64,000 nt of DNA. Origin: Streptomyces sp. NBC_00250. Lineage in GTDB: Bacteria; Actinomycetota; Actinomycetes; Streptomycetales; Streptomycetaceae. Within the stretch, counting starts at the first letter, position 1. Every line of letters starts with the position of its first letter. Both the position numbers and the translations under genes were made by a program. This document shows, in pieces, positions 35,051 to 44,258 of this stretch. Location: the NCBI RefSeq assembly GCF_036192275.1, contig NZ_CP108088.1, forward strand, positions 3,163,501-3,227,500, written 5' to 3'. The notes under the pieces were generated by a model. It did no database searches, was not told where the DNA came from, and was given only the letters and a program-made list of their open reading frames with translations.

Positions 35051-38000
35051 TCAGAGGTTGGCCTCGAAGTCCCAGTACGGGCGGTTGCGCTGGCGGGCCG
35101 AGAGGGTGTGCGGGTGCTGGGCGCCGAGGGTCCTGGTGAGGGTGAGCAGGGCGTCCTCCTCCAGCTTCCCGGCCTCGTCGGTCTCGCGCAGACCGCGCAG
35201 GTCGGTGGCGAGCGCGACCTGGCAGGAGAGGGTCAGCGGGTGCTCGTTGCCGAGGGCGTGCCGGGCCCGGCGCAGGGTGTCGCGGCTGAGTTCGGCGGCC
35301 TCGACGACCCTGCCGTTGAAGTTGCGGGCGGCGGTGGTGTTGAGGGCGCAGCCGAACACCCAGGGGTGGTCGGCGCCGAGGGTGGCGGTGAGTCCGGCGA
35401 GGGCGGACTCCAGCATGGTCAGGGCGGAGGCCCGTTCACCGGAGGCCTGCATGACCAGGGCGGTGTTGGCGAGGACGCCGGTGGAGACGGGGTGGGCGGG
35501 GCCGAGGAGGGCGCGGTAGCCGGCGTCGGCCTCGGTGATGAGTTCCCTCGCGAGGTCGAGGTCGCCGTGCTCGCGGAGGAAGTTGGCGTAGTTGGTGACG
35601 GCCGACAGGGTCACGTAGTGGTCGCGGCCGTAGGCCTGCTCCAGGTGTTCCAGGACGCTCGCCATCATGGTGCCGATGTCCTGCTGGAAGCCGCCCTCGC
35701 GGCGGCGGCAGAGCGCCAGCTGGCTGCGCGCGTACAGGGTGTGGAGGTGCTGGGGTCCGAGGATCCTCACGTGCAGCCGGACGTTGGCCTCCTGGCGGCC
35801 GAGGGCCTCGCGGTAGCGGCCGAGCAGCCGCAGGTCCTGGGCGACGGCGTTGTTGGAGTTGAGCGTGGAGGCGTGGTGGGGCCGCAGGACGGTCTCGCAG
35901 CGGGAGAGGGTGTCGGCGTCCTGCTCGTACGCCTCCTGGTAGCGGCCCAGCATGCGCAGCACGACGCCGAGGTTGTGGCGGGCGACGAGGGTGAGGAACT
36001 GGGTCTCGCCGAGCAGGCTCTGGGCCTCGGCGAGGGCCTCCCGCTGGAGCTGCTCCGACTCCTTGTACTGGCCGAGGAAGCGCAGGTCGCGGGCGATGGA
36101 GACCTTGGTCTGGAGTTCGCCGAGCTGGTCGCCGCTCGGGGCCGCGGCGAGCCGTTCGCGCTGGGCGAGGTCGAGGTCGTACGCCTCGCGGAAGCGGCCG
36201 TAGCGGCGCAGGATGTCGCCTTCGAGGGTGGTGAGTTCCTGCATGTGCGGGGCGAGCGGCTCCATGAAGGAGGTCCACTCGTCGCGGATGCGCCCGGCGA
36301 GCCGGATGCCGGCCTTGTACTCGCCGCTGCGGTCGCAGAACCGCAGGCAGTTGAGGACGGCGACCTGGATGCGCGGGTCGGTGCTGCGGAGGGCTCCGGA
36401 CGGCTCCAGGTGCGGCAGGAGTTCGGAGTAGCGGGGCCAGTGCCTGCTGTCCGTGGGGTTGCCGGGGTCGGCTTCGGCGAGCAGGGTGCGGACGGCCTTG
36501 CGGTGGGCCTCGCGGTGCTCTCCGTCGGTGAGCCGGGCGACGATGTCGTGCACCAGGCGGTGCATGTGGATCGACTCCTGGTGGGGGCCGATCTCGTCGG
36601 TGGTCATGGGGCCGCGGGTCTCGCGGGTGAGCACCGAGTAGTTGACGAGGGTGTCGAGCGCGCGGGTCCAGGCGGGCAGGTCGGTGGCCATCCAGCGCAG
36701 GTCCTCGGGCAGTTGTGCCTGGGGGTAGGCGCGGACGATGCCGAGCGGGATGCGGCCGGGGGCGAAGGAGGCGCACAGGCTGAGGATGTCGATGGCCTGC
36801 GGCTGGGCGCGACGGAGCCGGTTGATCAGTATCGACCAGGAGGTGAGGGAGGCGTTGGGCATGCCGTCGCCGGCCGAGGGGTCGTCGACGGTGGAGAGGC
36901 GTCCGTCGCGGACCATGCGGAGGTATTCGGGGGCCTCCATGCCGGACTCGCCGAGCCAGGCGGCGGCCTGGACGAGCGGCAGGGGTACGTCTCCGAACTC
37001 GGCGGCGACCTCGTCGGCCTCGGCGGCGTTGATCTGGGGGGCTCGGCGCATCAGGTAGCCGGTGGACTCGGAGCGGTCGAAGCTGGGGATCTCCAGGACG
37101 TCGGTGTGCTCGCGCCAGCCGCGGTTGCGGGAGGTGATGAGGACGTGTCCGGGTCCCTGGGGCAGCATGACGTCGATGCCGTCGGTGTCGTCCCAGCCGT
37201 CGAAGACGACGAGCCAGCGGCCGTGCGGGTCGCCGCGGCGGAGGGCTTCGCGGACGGCGCGGATGCGTTCGCCGGGTTCGCTTCCGGTGGGCAGGGAGAG
37301 TCGGACGGCGAGTTCGCCGAGGCGGTCGCGCTGGACGTTGCGGTCGTCGGAGTTGACCCACCAGATGACGTCGTAGTCGGGGCTGAAGCGGTGGGCGTAC
37401 TCGGCGGCGATCTGGGTCTTGCCGATGCCGGACATGCCGAGGAGGGTGCAGGCGGCGCTGCCCCGTTCGGCGTCCATGAGCCGTTCCTGGAGCTCGGTGA
37501 GGAGGTCGTCGCGGCCGGTGAAGCGGGGGTTGCGGCGGGGGACGTCGCCCCAGATCTCGGGTGGGTTGTCCGGGTAGCGGGCGAGGGCGGCGGCCGGGAT
37601 GCGGCGGCCGGCGGACCTGCGGGGTTCGATGCCGAGCCGGGCGAGGAGCCGGGCCTCGGCCTCCTCCTCGCCGACGCCCCAGAGGCTGACGGGTTCGAGG
37701 ACGGCGGTGGAGGGGAGCAGGGTGCGGTTGGTGAGGTTGACGGCGGCGAACCGTTCGGCGTGCGCGGCGACGAAGCCGCGCAGGACGTCGTTCCATTCGC
37801 CGGCCGGCCGGGGGCCGAGCTCGAAGAACCAGTCGTTGAGGACGAGGAGGACCTGGCCTCGGGCGAGCAGCAGGTCGCCGAGGGAGTCCTCCAGGGGGAC
37901 CTCGCGGGGCGGGTCCCAGCGCTGGAGGCTGGCGCGCACGCCGTGTGCCTCCAGGCGTTGGTTGATCCAGGCCGCCCACGGCCGGTGATACCCGGGGAAG

Positions 38001-38074
38001 ACCACCAGGACGTGTTCCGGGGCGGCCCTGCCCCCGTGGCTCTCCGCGCCCCCGCCCGACCGCTGTTCCGCCAT
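35051..38074 (-). CDS. TIR-like / NB-ARC / TPR STAND NTPase (FxsT-like)
   Basis: A 1007-aa STAND-class protein. The N-terminus (about 20-150) is TIR-like: VLVVFPGYHRPWAAWINQRL and LLLARGQVLLVLNDWFF. NB-ARC follows with Walker A LLGMSGIGKTQIAAEYA (about 215), Walker B RWLVVFDGWDD (about 290) and sensor HVLITSRNRGW. The second half (about 580-1000) is tandem TPR with repeated LGxxHPxTL motifs. This matches the TPR protein of FxSxx-COOH peptide systems. STAND proteins oligomerise on sensing a ligand. The ATG at 38074 has GGGAGA 7 bases upstream. It is last in the minus-strand cluster. Confidence 0.88.
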   Translation of the reverse strand: MAEQRSGGGAESHGGRAAPEHVLVVFPGYHRPWAAWINQRLEAHGVRASLQRWDPPREVPLEDSLGDLLLARGQVLLVLNDWFFELGPRPAGEWNDVLRGFVAAHAERFAAVNLTNRTLLPSTAVLEPVSLWGVGEEEAEARLLARLGIEPRRSAGRRIPAAALARYPDNPPEIWGDVPRRNPRFTGRDDLLTELQERLMDAERGSAACTLLGMSGIGKTQIAAEYAHRFSPDYDVIWWVNSDDRNVQRDRLGELAVRLSLPTGSEPGERIRAVREALRRGDPHGRWLVVFDGWDDTDGIDVMLPQGPGHVLITSRNRGWREHTDVLEIPSFDRSESTGYLMRRAPQINAAEADEVAAEFGDVPLPLVQAAAWLGESGMEAPEYLRMVRDGRLSTVDDPSAGDGMPNASLTSWSILINRLRRAQPQAIDILSLCASFAPGRIPLGIVRAYPQAQLPEDLRWMATDLPAWTRALDTLVNYSVLTRETRGPMTTDEIGPHQESIHMHRLVHDIVARLTDGEHREAHRKAVRTLLAEADPGNPTDSRHWPRYSELLPHLEPSGALRSTDPRIQVAVLNCLRFCDRSGEYKAGIRLAGRIRDEWTSFMEPLAPHMQELTTLEGDILRRYGRFREAYDLDLAQRERLAAAPSGDQLGELQTKVSIARDLRFLGQYKESEQLQREALAEAQSLLGETQFLTLVARHNLGVVLRMLGRYQEAYEQDADTLSRCETVLRPHHASTLNSNNAVAQDLRLLGRYREALGRQEANVRLHVRILGPQHLHTLYARSQLALCRRREGGFQQDIGTMMASVLEHLEQAYGRDHYVTLSAVTNYANFLREHGDLDLARELITEADAGYRALLGPAHPVSTGVLANTALVMQASGERASALTMLESALAGLTATLGADHPWVFGCALNTTAARNFNGRVVEAAELSRDTLRRARHALGNEHPLTLSCQVALATDLRGLRETDEAGKLEEDALLTLTRTLGAQHPHTLSARQRNRPYWDFEANL

Positions 38075-38132
38075 CTGTACGTCTCCCGTCCCGCTCACGC
38101 GCAACGCAGTGTCATGTGCCGTGGGCACAGTG

Positions 38133-39413
38133 TTACCCACGGGCCCCGGGGCTCGCGCCGAGGCTCGCATGGAGCTGCCTCATTTGCCGGGCGAACTCCC
38201 GCCCCTCATTGGTCAGTTCATCGGATTCAAGCAGCATCGACAGCGCTTCACCCACCTGATCGTGGACATGGTCGAACTGCTGCGCGGCCCGTGCGCTCCA
38301 CGCCCCCGGCGCACCCGGGGCATCCCTCGCCCTCCGCCACAGATCGGCCAACGCCAGGTGGGCGTACGCCCCTTGGAAGACCCCGGCCACCGGGCGGGCG
38401 TCGGTGCGCCAGCCGACCCGGTAGAGCACGGGGGTGCTGCCGGGGCGATAGAGGGGGACGAGCTCGTGGAGCGTGGAGAGTTTGCTGTGGTGCAGCTCGT
38501 GGACGAGCGTCTCCGCCATGTCGGTGGCACCGGCCGACGGCGTCATGAGGACGGCCCCCGGGGCGACGCTGAGCGTGGCCCCGACGGAGCGCGGCCCCTG
38601 CGGCAGCAGCGGTACGAGCGCGCCGACCGTCTGCCCGACCTCGGCCGCCCGCTCCCGGTCGGTCCGCCGCAGCAGCTCCCGGGCCGCCCGCCAGTGCGCG
38701 GACCAGGCGGCATGGTCGATGTCGGGCCGCTCGGCCGCGACCCGGGCCGGGGTCCCGACCCCGCCGGGCGGCACCCGGTAGGGGTCCAGGTCCTCCAGGC
38801 GCGCGGCTCCGCCGGCCAGTCGGCGCAGTCCGCACCAGCCGGGGCCGCCGCCCGTCACGGCGCCGGTACGGGGGTCGGCGAGCCGGAGGAGTGCCGCCGG
38901 GGCCCCCGGGGTGCCCTCGGAGTGGATCCGTACGACCTGGGAACGGGAGGTCAGCCGGACGGGGCCCGGGGCGACGAGGACGCTCCCGACGCCGGGGAGC
39001 GAGAGCACGCCGGCGGGAGCCCCGACCACGAGGTCGAGCGGCCGGCCGGCCCGCAGGGCGGCGGTGGCGGCGATCAGTTCGAGGCGGGACAGGTGCCGGT
39101 CCAGGGCGGGGCCGGCGGGTTCGGTGAGGGCGGCGGCGAGCCAGGCGCCGGTGGTCGGGTAGTCGAGGACGGCGCGGACCACCGCGGGCGCGCCGCGCTC
39201 GGTCCGTTCGAGCAGGCTCCAGGCGGTCTCGAAGGCACGCAGCGTCTCGGGGGCGACCTCGTCGCGATGGCGCCGCACCCGTACGAGCAGGGCCTTGAGC
39301 AGCAGCAGCCGGCGGGCGTGCACCCCGGACCGCAGAAAGGCCGCGCCGGCCGGTGCGGGCCGGGTGGCCGCCAGGGCGGCGAAGGCCGCCGGGCGCGGCG
39401 GGGCGGCGATCAC
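38133..39413 (-). CDS. HExxH peptide-modification enzyme (putative 2-oxoglutarate-dependent peptide beta-hydroxylase)
   Basis: A 426-aa protein. The metal motif HELHH (about residue 304, in ETLVHELHHSKLST) with VGWRTDARPVAGVFQGAYAH downstream matches the HEXXH peptide-modification family associated with FxSxx-type RiPP precursors, now viewed as iron/2-oxoglutarate hydroxylases rather than proteases. The N-terminal 250 residues are helical and family-specific. The GTG at 39413 follows CGGAGCCGGGA. It lies between the candidate precursor and the STAND gene, as expected for a tailoring enzyme. Confidence 0.8.
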   Translation of the reverse strand: MIAAPPRPAAFAALAATRPAPAGAAFLRSGVHARRLLLLKALLVRVRRHRDEVAPETLRAFETAWSLLERTERGAPAVVRAVLDYPTTGAWLAAALTEPAGPALDRHLSRLELIAATAALRAGRPLDLVVGAPAGVLSLPGVGSVLVAPGPVRLTSRSQVVRIHSEGTPGAPAALLRLADPRTGAVTGGGPGWCGLRRLAGGAARLEDLDPYRVPPGGVGTPARVAAERPDIDHAAWSAHWRAARELLRRTDRERAAEVGQTVGALVPLLPQGPRSVGATLSVAPGAVLMTPSAGATDMAETLVHELHHSKLSTLHELVPLYRPGSTPVLYRVGWRTDARPVAGVFQGAYAHLALADLWRRARDAPGAPGAWSARAAQQFDHVHDQVGEALSMLLESDELTNEGREFARQMRQLHASLGASPGARG

Positions 39414-39524
39414 TCCCGGCTCCGGGCGCCGACCGGGGGCGTGGGTCCGGTGGACACGGCCGGAATCGAGCGGTGGTCCCGGGTGCGGGACGGTGTCCGC
39501 GGGGCGGCACCGCCCGCTCCCGCG

Positions 39525-39734
39525 TCAGTCGACGAAGGCGTCCTCGGGCCAGGAGACGACCAGATCCGAGGGGTGGCGCAGCACTCTTTCGACCGCCGCG
39601 CCGAGGACGGCGTCGTCCGTGACGCGCAAGGTCCGCAGATCGACGGCCGCGAGATCGGGCAGATGCGGGGACCGGCCGGCACTCCGGCCGACACTCCGGC
39701 CGACACCGGTCGCCCACTCCGTACGCTCGAACAC
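39525..39734 (-). CDS. Candidate 69-aa modified-peptide precursor
   Basis: The GTG at 39734 has a strong GAGGAGG site 8 bases upstream. The peptide has a Gly/Arg/Ser-rich start (GVGRSVGRSAGRSP), then LPDLAAVDLRTLRVTDD and AVLGAAVERVLRHP, which resemble the leader helix of FxSxx-COOH precursors as I remember them, and ends VVSWPEDAFVD. The C-terminus has no FxSxx motif, so the core would be novel. The frame is open to 39833 but lacks a good site there. It sits immediately upstream of the HExxH gene. Size and position fit a RiPP substrate; modification is unproven. Confidence 0.6.
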   Translation of the reverse strand: MFERTEWATGVGRSVGRSAGRSPHLPDLAAVDLRTLRVTDDAVLGAAVERVLRHPSDLVVSWPEDAFVD

Positions 39735-39882
39735 TCTCGGCTCCTCCTCACCGACGCTGTCCCCCACGGTCGTAGCGGCGCAGCGGTTCTTCCCGACGCC
39801 GGGAGACCGGAAACCCATTCGATTCAACTGCACCCATGTGCGCCCCCGTTATCCAGCCGATCCTCACAAGCTCTTCAGAAGC

Positions 39883-42800
39883 TCACCCGGTGGTGCCGCT
39901 CCAGGCCCACCAGGGTGGTGCGATCCCGCGCCGCTCCTCGGCGGAGGCTCTGGCGTAGCCCCCTCCCGTCGCGCTCTCGACCTCCCGCAGCAGCGTTCTG
40001 GTCCGCTCCACGTCGGTCCAGTCCACGTCCACGAGCCGCCCCGTGAGCCGCCGCCACTGCTCGGACGCGGCGAGGAGCGCGGTTCTCGCCCGGCCCGGAC
40101 GGCCCATCAGCCACAGGACGGCTCCCTGGGCGTGCAGCGCGCGGGCGCCGGTGACCGTGCCCGGGATGTCGCCGTGGGCGGTACGGGATTCCTCGGCGGC
40201 GTTGCGGTACGCGGTGAGGGCGTCGCCCATCACCCCGTCCCGAGCGGTTTCGGCCAATTCGAGGCGCACCCGTCCCAGTTGCAGCCAGATCTCGGCGCGG
40301 TCGCCCGGGTCGTCGGTGCCCCTGAGCGCCTGTTCGAGCAGATGGCGGCTCTCGAAGAGGTCGGGCAGGAACCCGGCGCGGTGGAAGCGGAGCGCGAGGA
40401 CGCTGCCGATCAGGGTCCGTGCCCTGGCCCGCTCGGGCGCTCCGGCGGGCATCCGCGTGAGGGCCTCGCGCAGGACGCCTTCGGCGCGGTCGACGGGCGC
40501 CGTGCCGGTGCCCGCCGCGGCGCGCCTGAGGAGCGATCCGCCCCAGGTGAGCAGGAGCGGTCCGCGCTGCTCGCTGTCGGCGGGGGCGAGGAGGGTGGCC
40601 TCCTCGTACGCCGCGTCGGCGGCGGCCCCGTCGCCCTCGGTGTCGTACAGCCGGGCGCGTGCGGTGGTGAAGCGCAGCCGCAGGGCGCGCGCGTCGCCGA
40701 GGAGGGGTTCGGCGCGGTCGAGCACGTGGCCGATGCGGCCCGGGTCGGCGGCGGCGAGGTGCAGGGCGTCGGCGAGGTCGAGGAAGGCGGCGGCGCTCTC
40801 GTGGAGGGTGAGGGCGGCGGTGAGTTCGTCCGCCGCCTCCTCGCCGTCGCCCCGGGCGAGGAGGAGCCGGCCGCGGCGCAGATGGAGGGTGTGGCGGGCG
40901 GTTTCCGGCCAGCGCTCGGCGTCCTCGGCGAGGGCGGTGAGGGCCGCGTCGAGGTGGTCGGTCTCGTCGGTGTCGCGCCACAGCGCGTGGTGGACGACGG
41001 CGAGTTCGAGCCGGGCCTCGGCCCATGCCTCCTCGCCGGTCGTGGCGAGTTCCCCGGCCCGTACGAGGGTGTCGGCGGCCTCGCCGAGGAGGTCCGGGCG
41101 GCGGCCGGTGCGCCGGACGGCGGCGGTGCCGGCCTCGGCGTACAGGGCGCGGGCGAGGACGATCCGGGCCTCGACGGGTTCGGCCGGGAGAGCCGCCTCG
41201 GCGCGCTCGCGCGCACCGGCGAGGAGGGCCGGGTCCGACTGGGCGCGGCCCTGGGCGAGGAGGCGGCGGGCTTCGGTGAGCGGGTCGGGGGTGACGAGGT
41301 CGGGGTGGTAGAAGCGGAGTACGCGCGCGGGGATGCGGGCGAAGAGTTCGGTCTCGGCGCCGTCGGGTCCCAGGGGCTCGTCGGTCGCCTCGGTCTCCTC
41401 GGGAAGGTCGGCGGCCCGGCCGTGGTGGCGGCCCGTCCCCCGGCCCTCTCCGGTCCTGGTCCCGGCCCCTGGTCCGGTGCCGGTCCCGGCCTCGGTGTCG
41501 GCCCCCGCGAGGCGGGCTGCGGCGAGCGCGGGAAAGTTGCGCATGCCCTGGCCGAAATTGCGCTCCACGTACGCGGAGCAGTGCTTGAGGACGAGGGCGG
41601 CGGCGCTGGGGTCGAGCGAGCCGAGGAAGTGCTGCTGGACGCCGGGCGGATAGCTGAAGCAGGGGTACGGGGTGGGGCCGGGCAGCCGCCGCAGGAGTCC
41701 GCTGAGCAGTACTTCGGCCAGTTCCATGGGGCCGGTGTCGGGCAGCATGGCCCGCTGCACGAGCTGCATGACGGGCAGCGTCAGGGGGGCCGCCGCGAGG
41801 TGCACGGCGAGCCGGAGCGCGCCGGGTGAGGCTCCGGCCCGGAAGGCGCGCAGGAGGTCCTCGTCGCTCCGCGGGGCGCGGGGGGTCCGGGGCCCGCGCG
41901 GTTCCACCGCGTCGGGGGCGAGCCAGGCCGCCCAGCCGCGTACGGCGTTGCCGCCCTGCCCGGTGTGGAGCCGGGTCCAGGAGGCGAAGGCCTCGGGGGT
42001 CGGGGTGAGCACGGGGACGGCCCTGCGGCCGGGGACGAGGGGCCCCCAGGGCTCGTCGTCGGAGCGGAAGACGGTGTGGCCGCCGGGGGTCGCGGACCGC
42101 TGGAAGGTGCCGGGTTCGGCGGGGAGCGCGGTGCGGGGCCAGAGCCGTGGCGGCAGCGGCTGGACGAGGGCGACCGGGGAGTGGCGGGGCCACTGCCGCA
42201 GGAAGCGCTGGGCGGCGCCGCGCTGCCAGAGGGGTCCGACGCAGTCGCTGACGACCAGGGTGAGCCGGTTGCCGGTGGGGTCGTGGAGCTGGTCGACGGG
42301 GCGCAGCCGGGGGCGGCCGTCGGCGCCGGAGGTGGTGGTGACGAGCGGGGGGCCTTCGCCGGTGTCGTACAGGCGGTGCACCTGGACGTCGCGGAAGGCG
42401 CCGGACTGCTGGCAGGCCTGGCGGAGTTCCTCGACCATCCGGCTCCAGACGACCATGGCGGGGCCGGTGTCCATGAGGAGCTGGATCGCTTGGCGTCGGC
42501 CCGCCGCCGGGCGCATGACGGGGGTGAGGATGCCGGCGGCGGCGCTGCGTTCGGCGGTGGCCTCCTCGTCGAGGGTGCCCTCGCCGGGGCGGTGGGGGGC
42601 GAGGGTGTAGGCGCGCAAGGGCCGGAGGGCCTTCTGGAGGCCCAGGAGTCCGGGCAGGGCGTTGGCGCCGGGGGCGCGGACGGGCAGGGTCGCGCCGCGC
42701 TCGGTGGACCCCGGGCGGGAGAGGGTGCCGGTGGCGCCCGTGGCTCTTGCGTATGCCGGGATCCCCGGGCTTCCGGTGGCGCCCGTGGCCATGTGGAGGG

Positions 42801-43113
42801 AGACGGACTCCCGTGGGCCCCCGGGGCCGGGCGCCGCCTCCCCGTCCCCGCGTACGGCACCGCCCTCGCCGTGGGCCCGGTCCGGGCGTCCGGGCGAGCC
42901 GTCCCCGGCCCGTGGGGTCTCCGGGGCGTCGTCCGGCTCCTCGGGGTTCTCCGCCCCGTGCTGCCCCTCCGGGCCCTCCGGTCTCTCCTGGTCCGGCGAC
43001 GGGCCGGGGAGCCACTGGGACAGCCAGAGGGCGTCCGCCACCTCCTCGGCGGTGAGGTCCTGGCCACCGGCCCGCAGTCTGCGGGTGAGTTCCTCCAGAT
43101 GCATCCGGTGCAT
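39883..43113 (-). CDS. SAV_2336-type protein: degenerate vWA-like domain plus TPR array
   Basis: A 1076-aa protein. The N-terminus (HLEELTRRLRAGGQDLTAEE, residues 5-35) is the SAV_2336 N-terminal domain. A disordered Pro/Gly/Glu linker runs to about 170, then a Rossmann/vWA-like domain follows (IQLLMDTGPAMVVWSRMVEE and LTLVVSDCVGPLWQ). Its MIDAS DxSxS motif is replaced by DTGPA, so metal binding is doubtful. The C-terminal half is a long TPR-like helical array. With the adjacent MoxR ATPase it forms the vWA-MoxR pair of ternary conflict systems. The ATG at 43113 has GAGGTGA upstream, 7 bp after the MoxR stop. Confidence 0.8.
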   Translation of the reverse strand: MHRMHLEELTRRLRAGGQDLTAEEVADALWLSQWLPGPSPDQERPEGPEGQHGAENPEEPDDAPETPRAGDGSPGRPDRAHGEGGAVRGDGEAAPGPGGPRESVSLHMATGATGSPGIPAYARATGATGTLSRPGSTERGATLPVRAPGANALPGLLGLQKALRPLRAYTLAPHRPGEGTLDEEATAERSAAAGILTPVMRPAAGRRQAIQLLMDTGPAMVVWSRMVEELRQACQQSGAFRDVQVHRLYDTGEGPPLVTTTSGADGRPRLRPVDQLHDPTGNRLTLVVSDCVGPLWQRGAAQRFLRQWPRHSPVALVQPLPPRLWPRTALPAEPGTFQRSATPGGHTVFRSDDEPWGPLVPGRRAVPVLTPTPEAFASWTRLHTGQGGNAVRGWAAWLAPDAVEPRGPRTPRAPRSDEDLLRAFRAGASPGALRLAVHLAAAPLTLPVMQLVQRAMLPDTGPMELAEVLLSGLLRRLPGPTPYPCFSYPPGVQQHFLGSLDPSAAALVLKHCSAYVERNFGQGMRNFPALAAARLAGADTEAGTGTGPGAGTRTGEGRGTGRHHGRAADLPEETEATDEPLGPDGAETELFARIPARVLRFYHPDLVTPDPLTEARRLLAQGRAQSDPALLAGARERAEAALPAEPVEARIVLARALYAEAGTAAVRRTGRRPDLLGEAADTLVRAGELATTGEEAWAEARLELAVVHHALWRDTDETDHLDAALTALAEDAERWPETARHTLHLRRGRLLLARGDGEEAADELTAALTLHESAAAFLDLADALHLAAADPGRIGHVLDRAEPLLGDARALRLRFTTARARLYDTEGDGAAADAAYEEATLLAPADSEQRGPLLLTWGGSLLRRAAAGTGTAPVDRAEGVLREALTRMPAGAPERARARTLIGSVLALRFHRAGFLPDLFESRHLLEQALRGTDDPGDRAEIWLQLGRVRLELAETARDGVMGDALTAYRNAAEESRTAHGDIPGTVTGARALHAQGAVLWLMGRPGRARTALLAASEQWRRLTGRLVDVDWTDVERTRTLLREVESATGGGYARASAEERRGIAPPWWAWSGTTG

Positions 43114-43120
43114 CCGACCG

Positions 43121-44137
43121 TCACCTCGGCTGATCGAGCGGTTGCATGAGCATGTCGGCGATGCGTTCCCTGGTGACCCGTTCGGCGCGGGAGGCGTGCT
43201 GGGTCAGATAGAGGGCGTTGAGGAGCTGGTCGGTGGCGATCACCTCGCCGGGCTCGCGATTCAGGAACCGCTGCACGAGGCCCTGCTCGCCATCGCCCAC
43301 GGCGGCCTCGGTGCCGAGGTGGGCCTCGATCATGGCGCGGAGCTGCTCCTCGCCGGGCGCTTCGAGCTCCAGGCGGATGCAGCGGCGCAACAGGGCGGCG
43401 GGGAAGTCCCGTTCGCCGTTGGAGGTGAGCACGATGAACGGGAAGGTGGTGCAGCGGACCCGGCCGCCCAGCACCGCCACCTTGCGGCCGTCGTCGCTGA
43501 GCACCTCGACGACGGGCTCCCGGTCGGCGAGCCGCTCCAGCTCGGGGATGGCGAACTCGCCCTCCTCCAGCGCGTTCAGGAGGTCGTTGGGCAGGTCGAG
43601 GTCGCTCTTGTCGAGCTCGTCGATGAGCAGCACCCGGGGCTGCTCGGAGGGGAGCAGCGCGGTGCCGAGCGGTCCGAGCCGGATGTACGAGCCGATGCCG
43701 GCCGGGGCCGCGGCGGCGGAGCCGGGCGAACCGGCCTGGGCGCGCTCCAGCTGGACGTCCTGGAGGCGCCCGATGGCGTCGTACCGGTAGAGGCCGTCCT
43801 GGAGGGTCGTGCGGCTGACGATCGGCCACCGGAGCACGCGCCCGAGGCGCAGTTCGTGGGCGACGGCGTGGGCGAGGGTGGACTTGCCGGTGCCGGGGTT
43901 GCCGGTGACGAGGAGCGGGCGCCGCAGGTACAGGGCGGCGTTGACGGCGTCGGTCTCGGCGGGCCGGGGGTGGTGGTTCTGGACGAGTCTGCGCTTGACG
44001 CCGAGCCGCCGGTCGGAGCCCGCCAGGGTGTCGTCGGCACTGCCCGTGGAGAAGTCGCGCCAGGGCGGCGGCGCGGGCAGTCGCTGTATCTCGTCGTGCG
44101 GAAGACCGGCACCACGGTAGATCCGCCAATCGTTCAC
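43121..44137 (-). CDS. MoxR-family AAA+ ATPase
   Basis: A 338-aa AAA+ ATPase with Walker A GNPGTGKSTLAHAVA (about 77), Walker B VLLIDELDKSDLDLPND (about 166) and sensor 1 FPFIVLTSNGERDFP. It is of the MoxR branch, which remodels or loads vWA-domain partners. The GTG at 44137 has an AGGAGGAG site. It is followed within 7 bp by the SAV_2336/vWA-like gene and preceded by the trypsin-VMAP gene, a gene set seen in vWA-MoxR-VMAP ternary systems. Some small insertions are present (PGSAAAAPAGIGSYI). Confidence 0.9.
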   Translation of the reverse strand: MNDWRIYRGAGLPHDEIQRLPAPPPWRDFSTGSADDTLAGSDRRLGVKRRLVQNHHPRPAETDAVNAALYLRRPLLVTGNPGTGKSTLAHAVAHELRLGRVLRWPIVSRTTLQDGLYRYDAIGRLQDVQLERAQAGSPGSAAAAPAGIGSYIRLGPLGTALLPSEQPRVLLIDELDKSDLDLPNDLLNALEEGEFAIPELERLADREPVVEVLSDDGRKVAVLGGRVRCTTFPFIVLTSNGERDFPAALLRRCIRLELEAPGEEQLRAMIEAHLGTEAAVGDGEQGLVQRFLNREPGEVIATDQLLNALYLTQHASRAERVTRERIADMLMQPLDQPR

Positions 44138-44258
44138 GATGGACTCCTCCTGGCTGTGGTGTCGATGCCGGGCCCGTCGAAGGTACCGCCCGGGGGCGGG
44201 GCCTGCCGATGGTCTGATCGGACGGATCGCGGGGCCGTCGTCCCGGTGGCCACTCCGG

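Noticed and set aside
35018..38548. 1176-codon plus-strand frame opposite the STAND gene
   Set aside because: Shadow of the NB-ARC/TPR gene; no domain signatures.
39525..39734. Calling the 69-aa peptide a true FxSxx-COOH precursor (fxsA)
   Set aside because: The C-terminus AFVD lacks Ser at the required place, and no radical SAM gene is present, so only a related, variant system can be claimed.
39410..39751. Alternative 113-codon frame over the candidate precursor
   Set aside because: Different frame with Ser/Arg/Pro composition and no good start; the 69-aa frame has the better ribosome site and a leader-like sequence.
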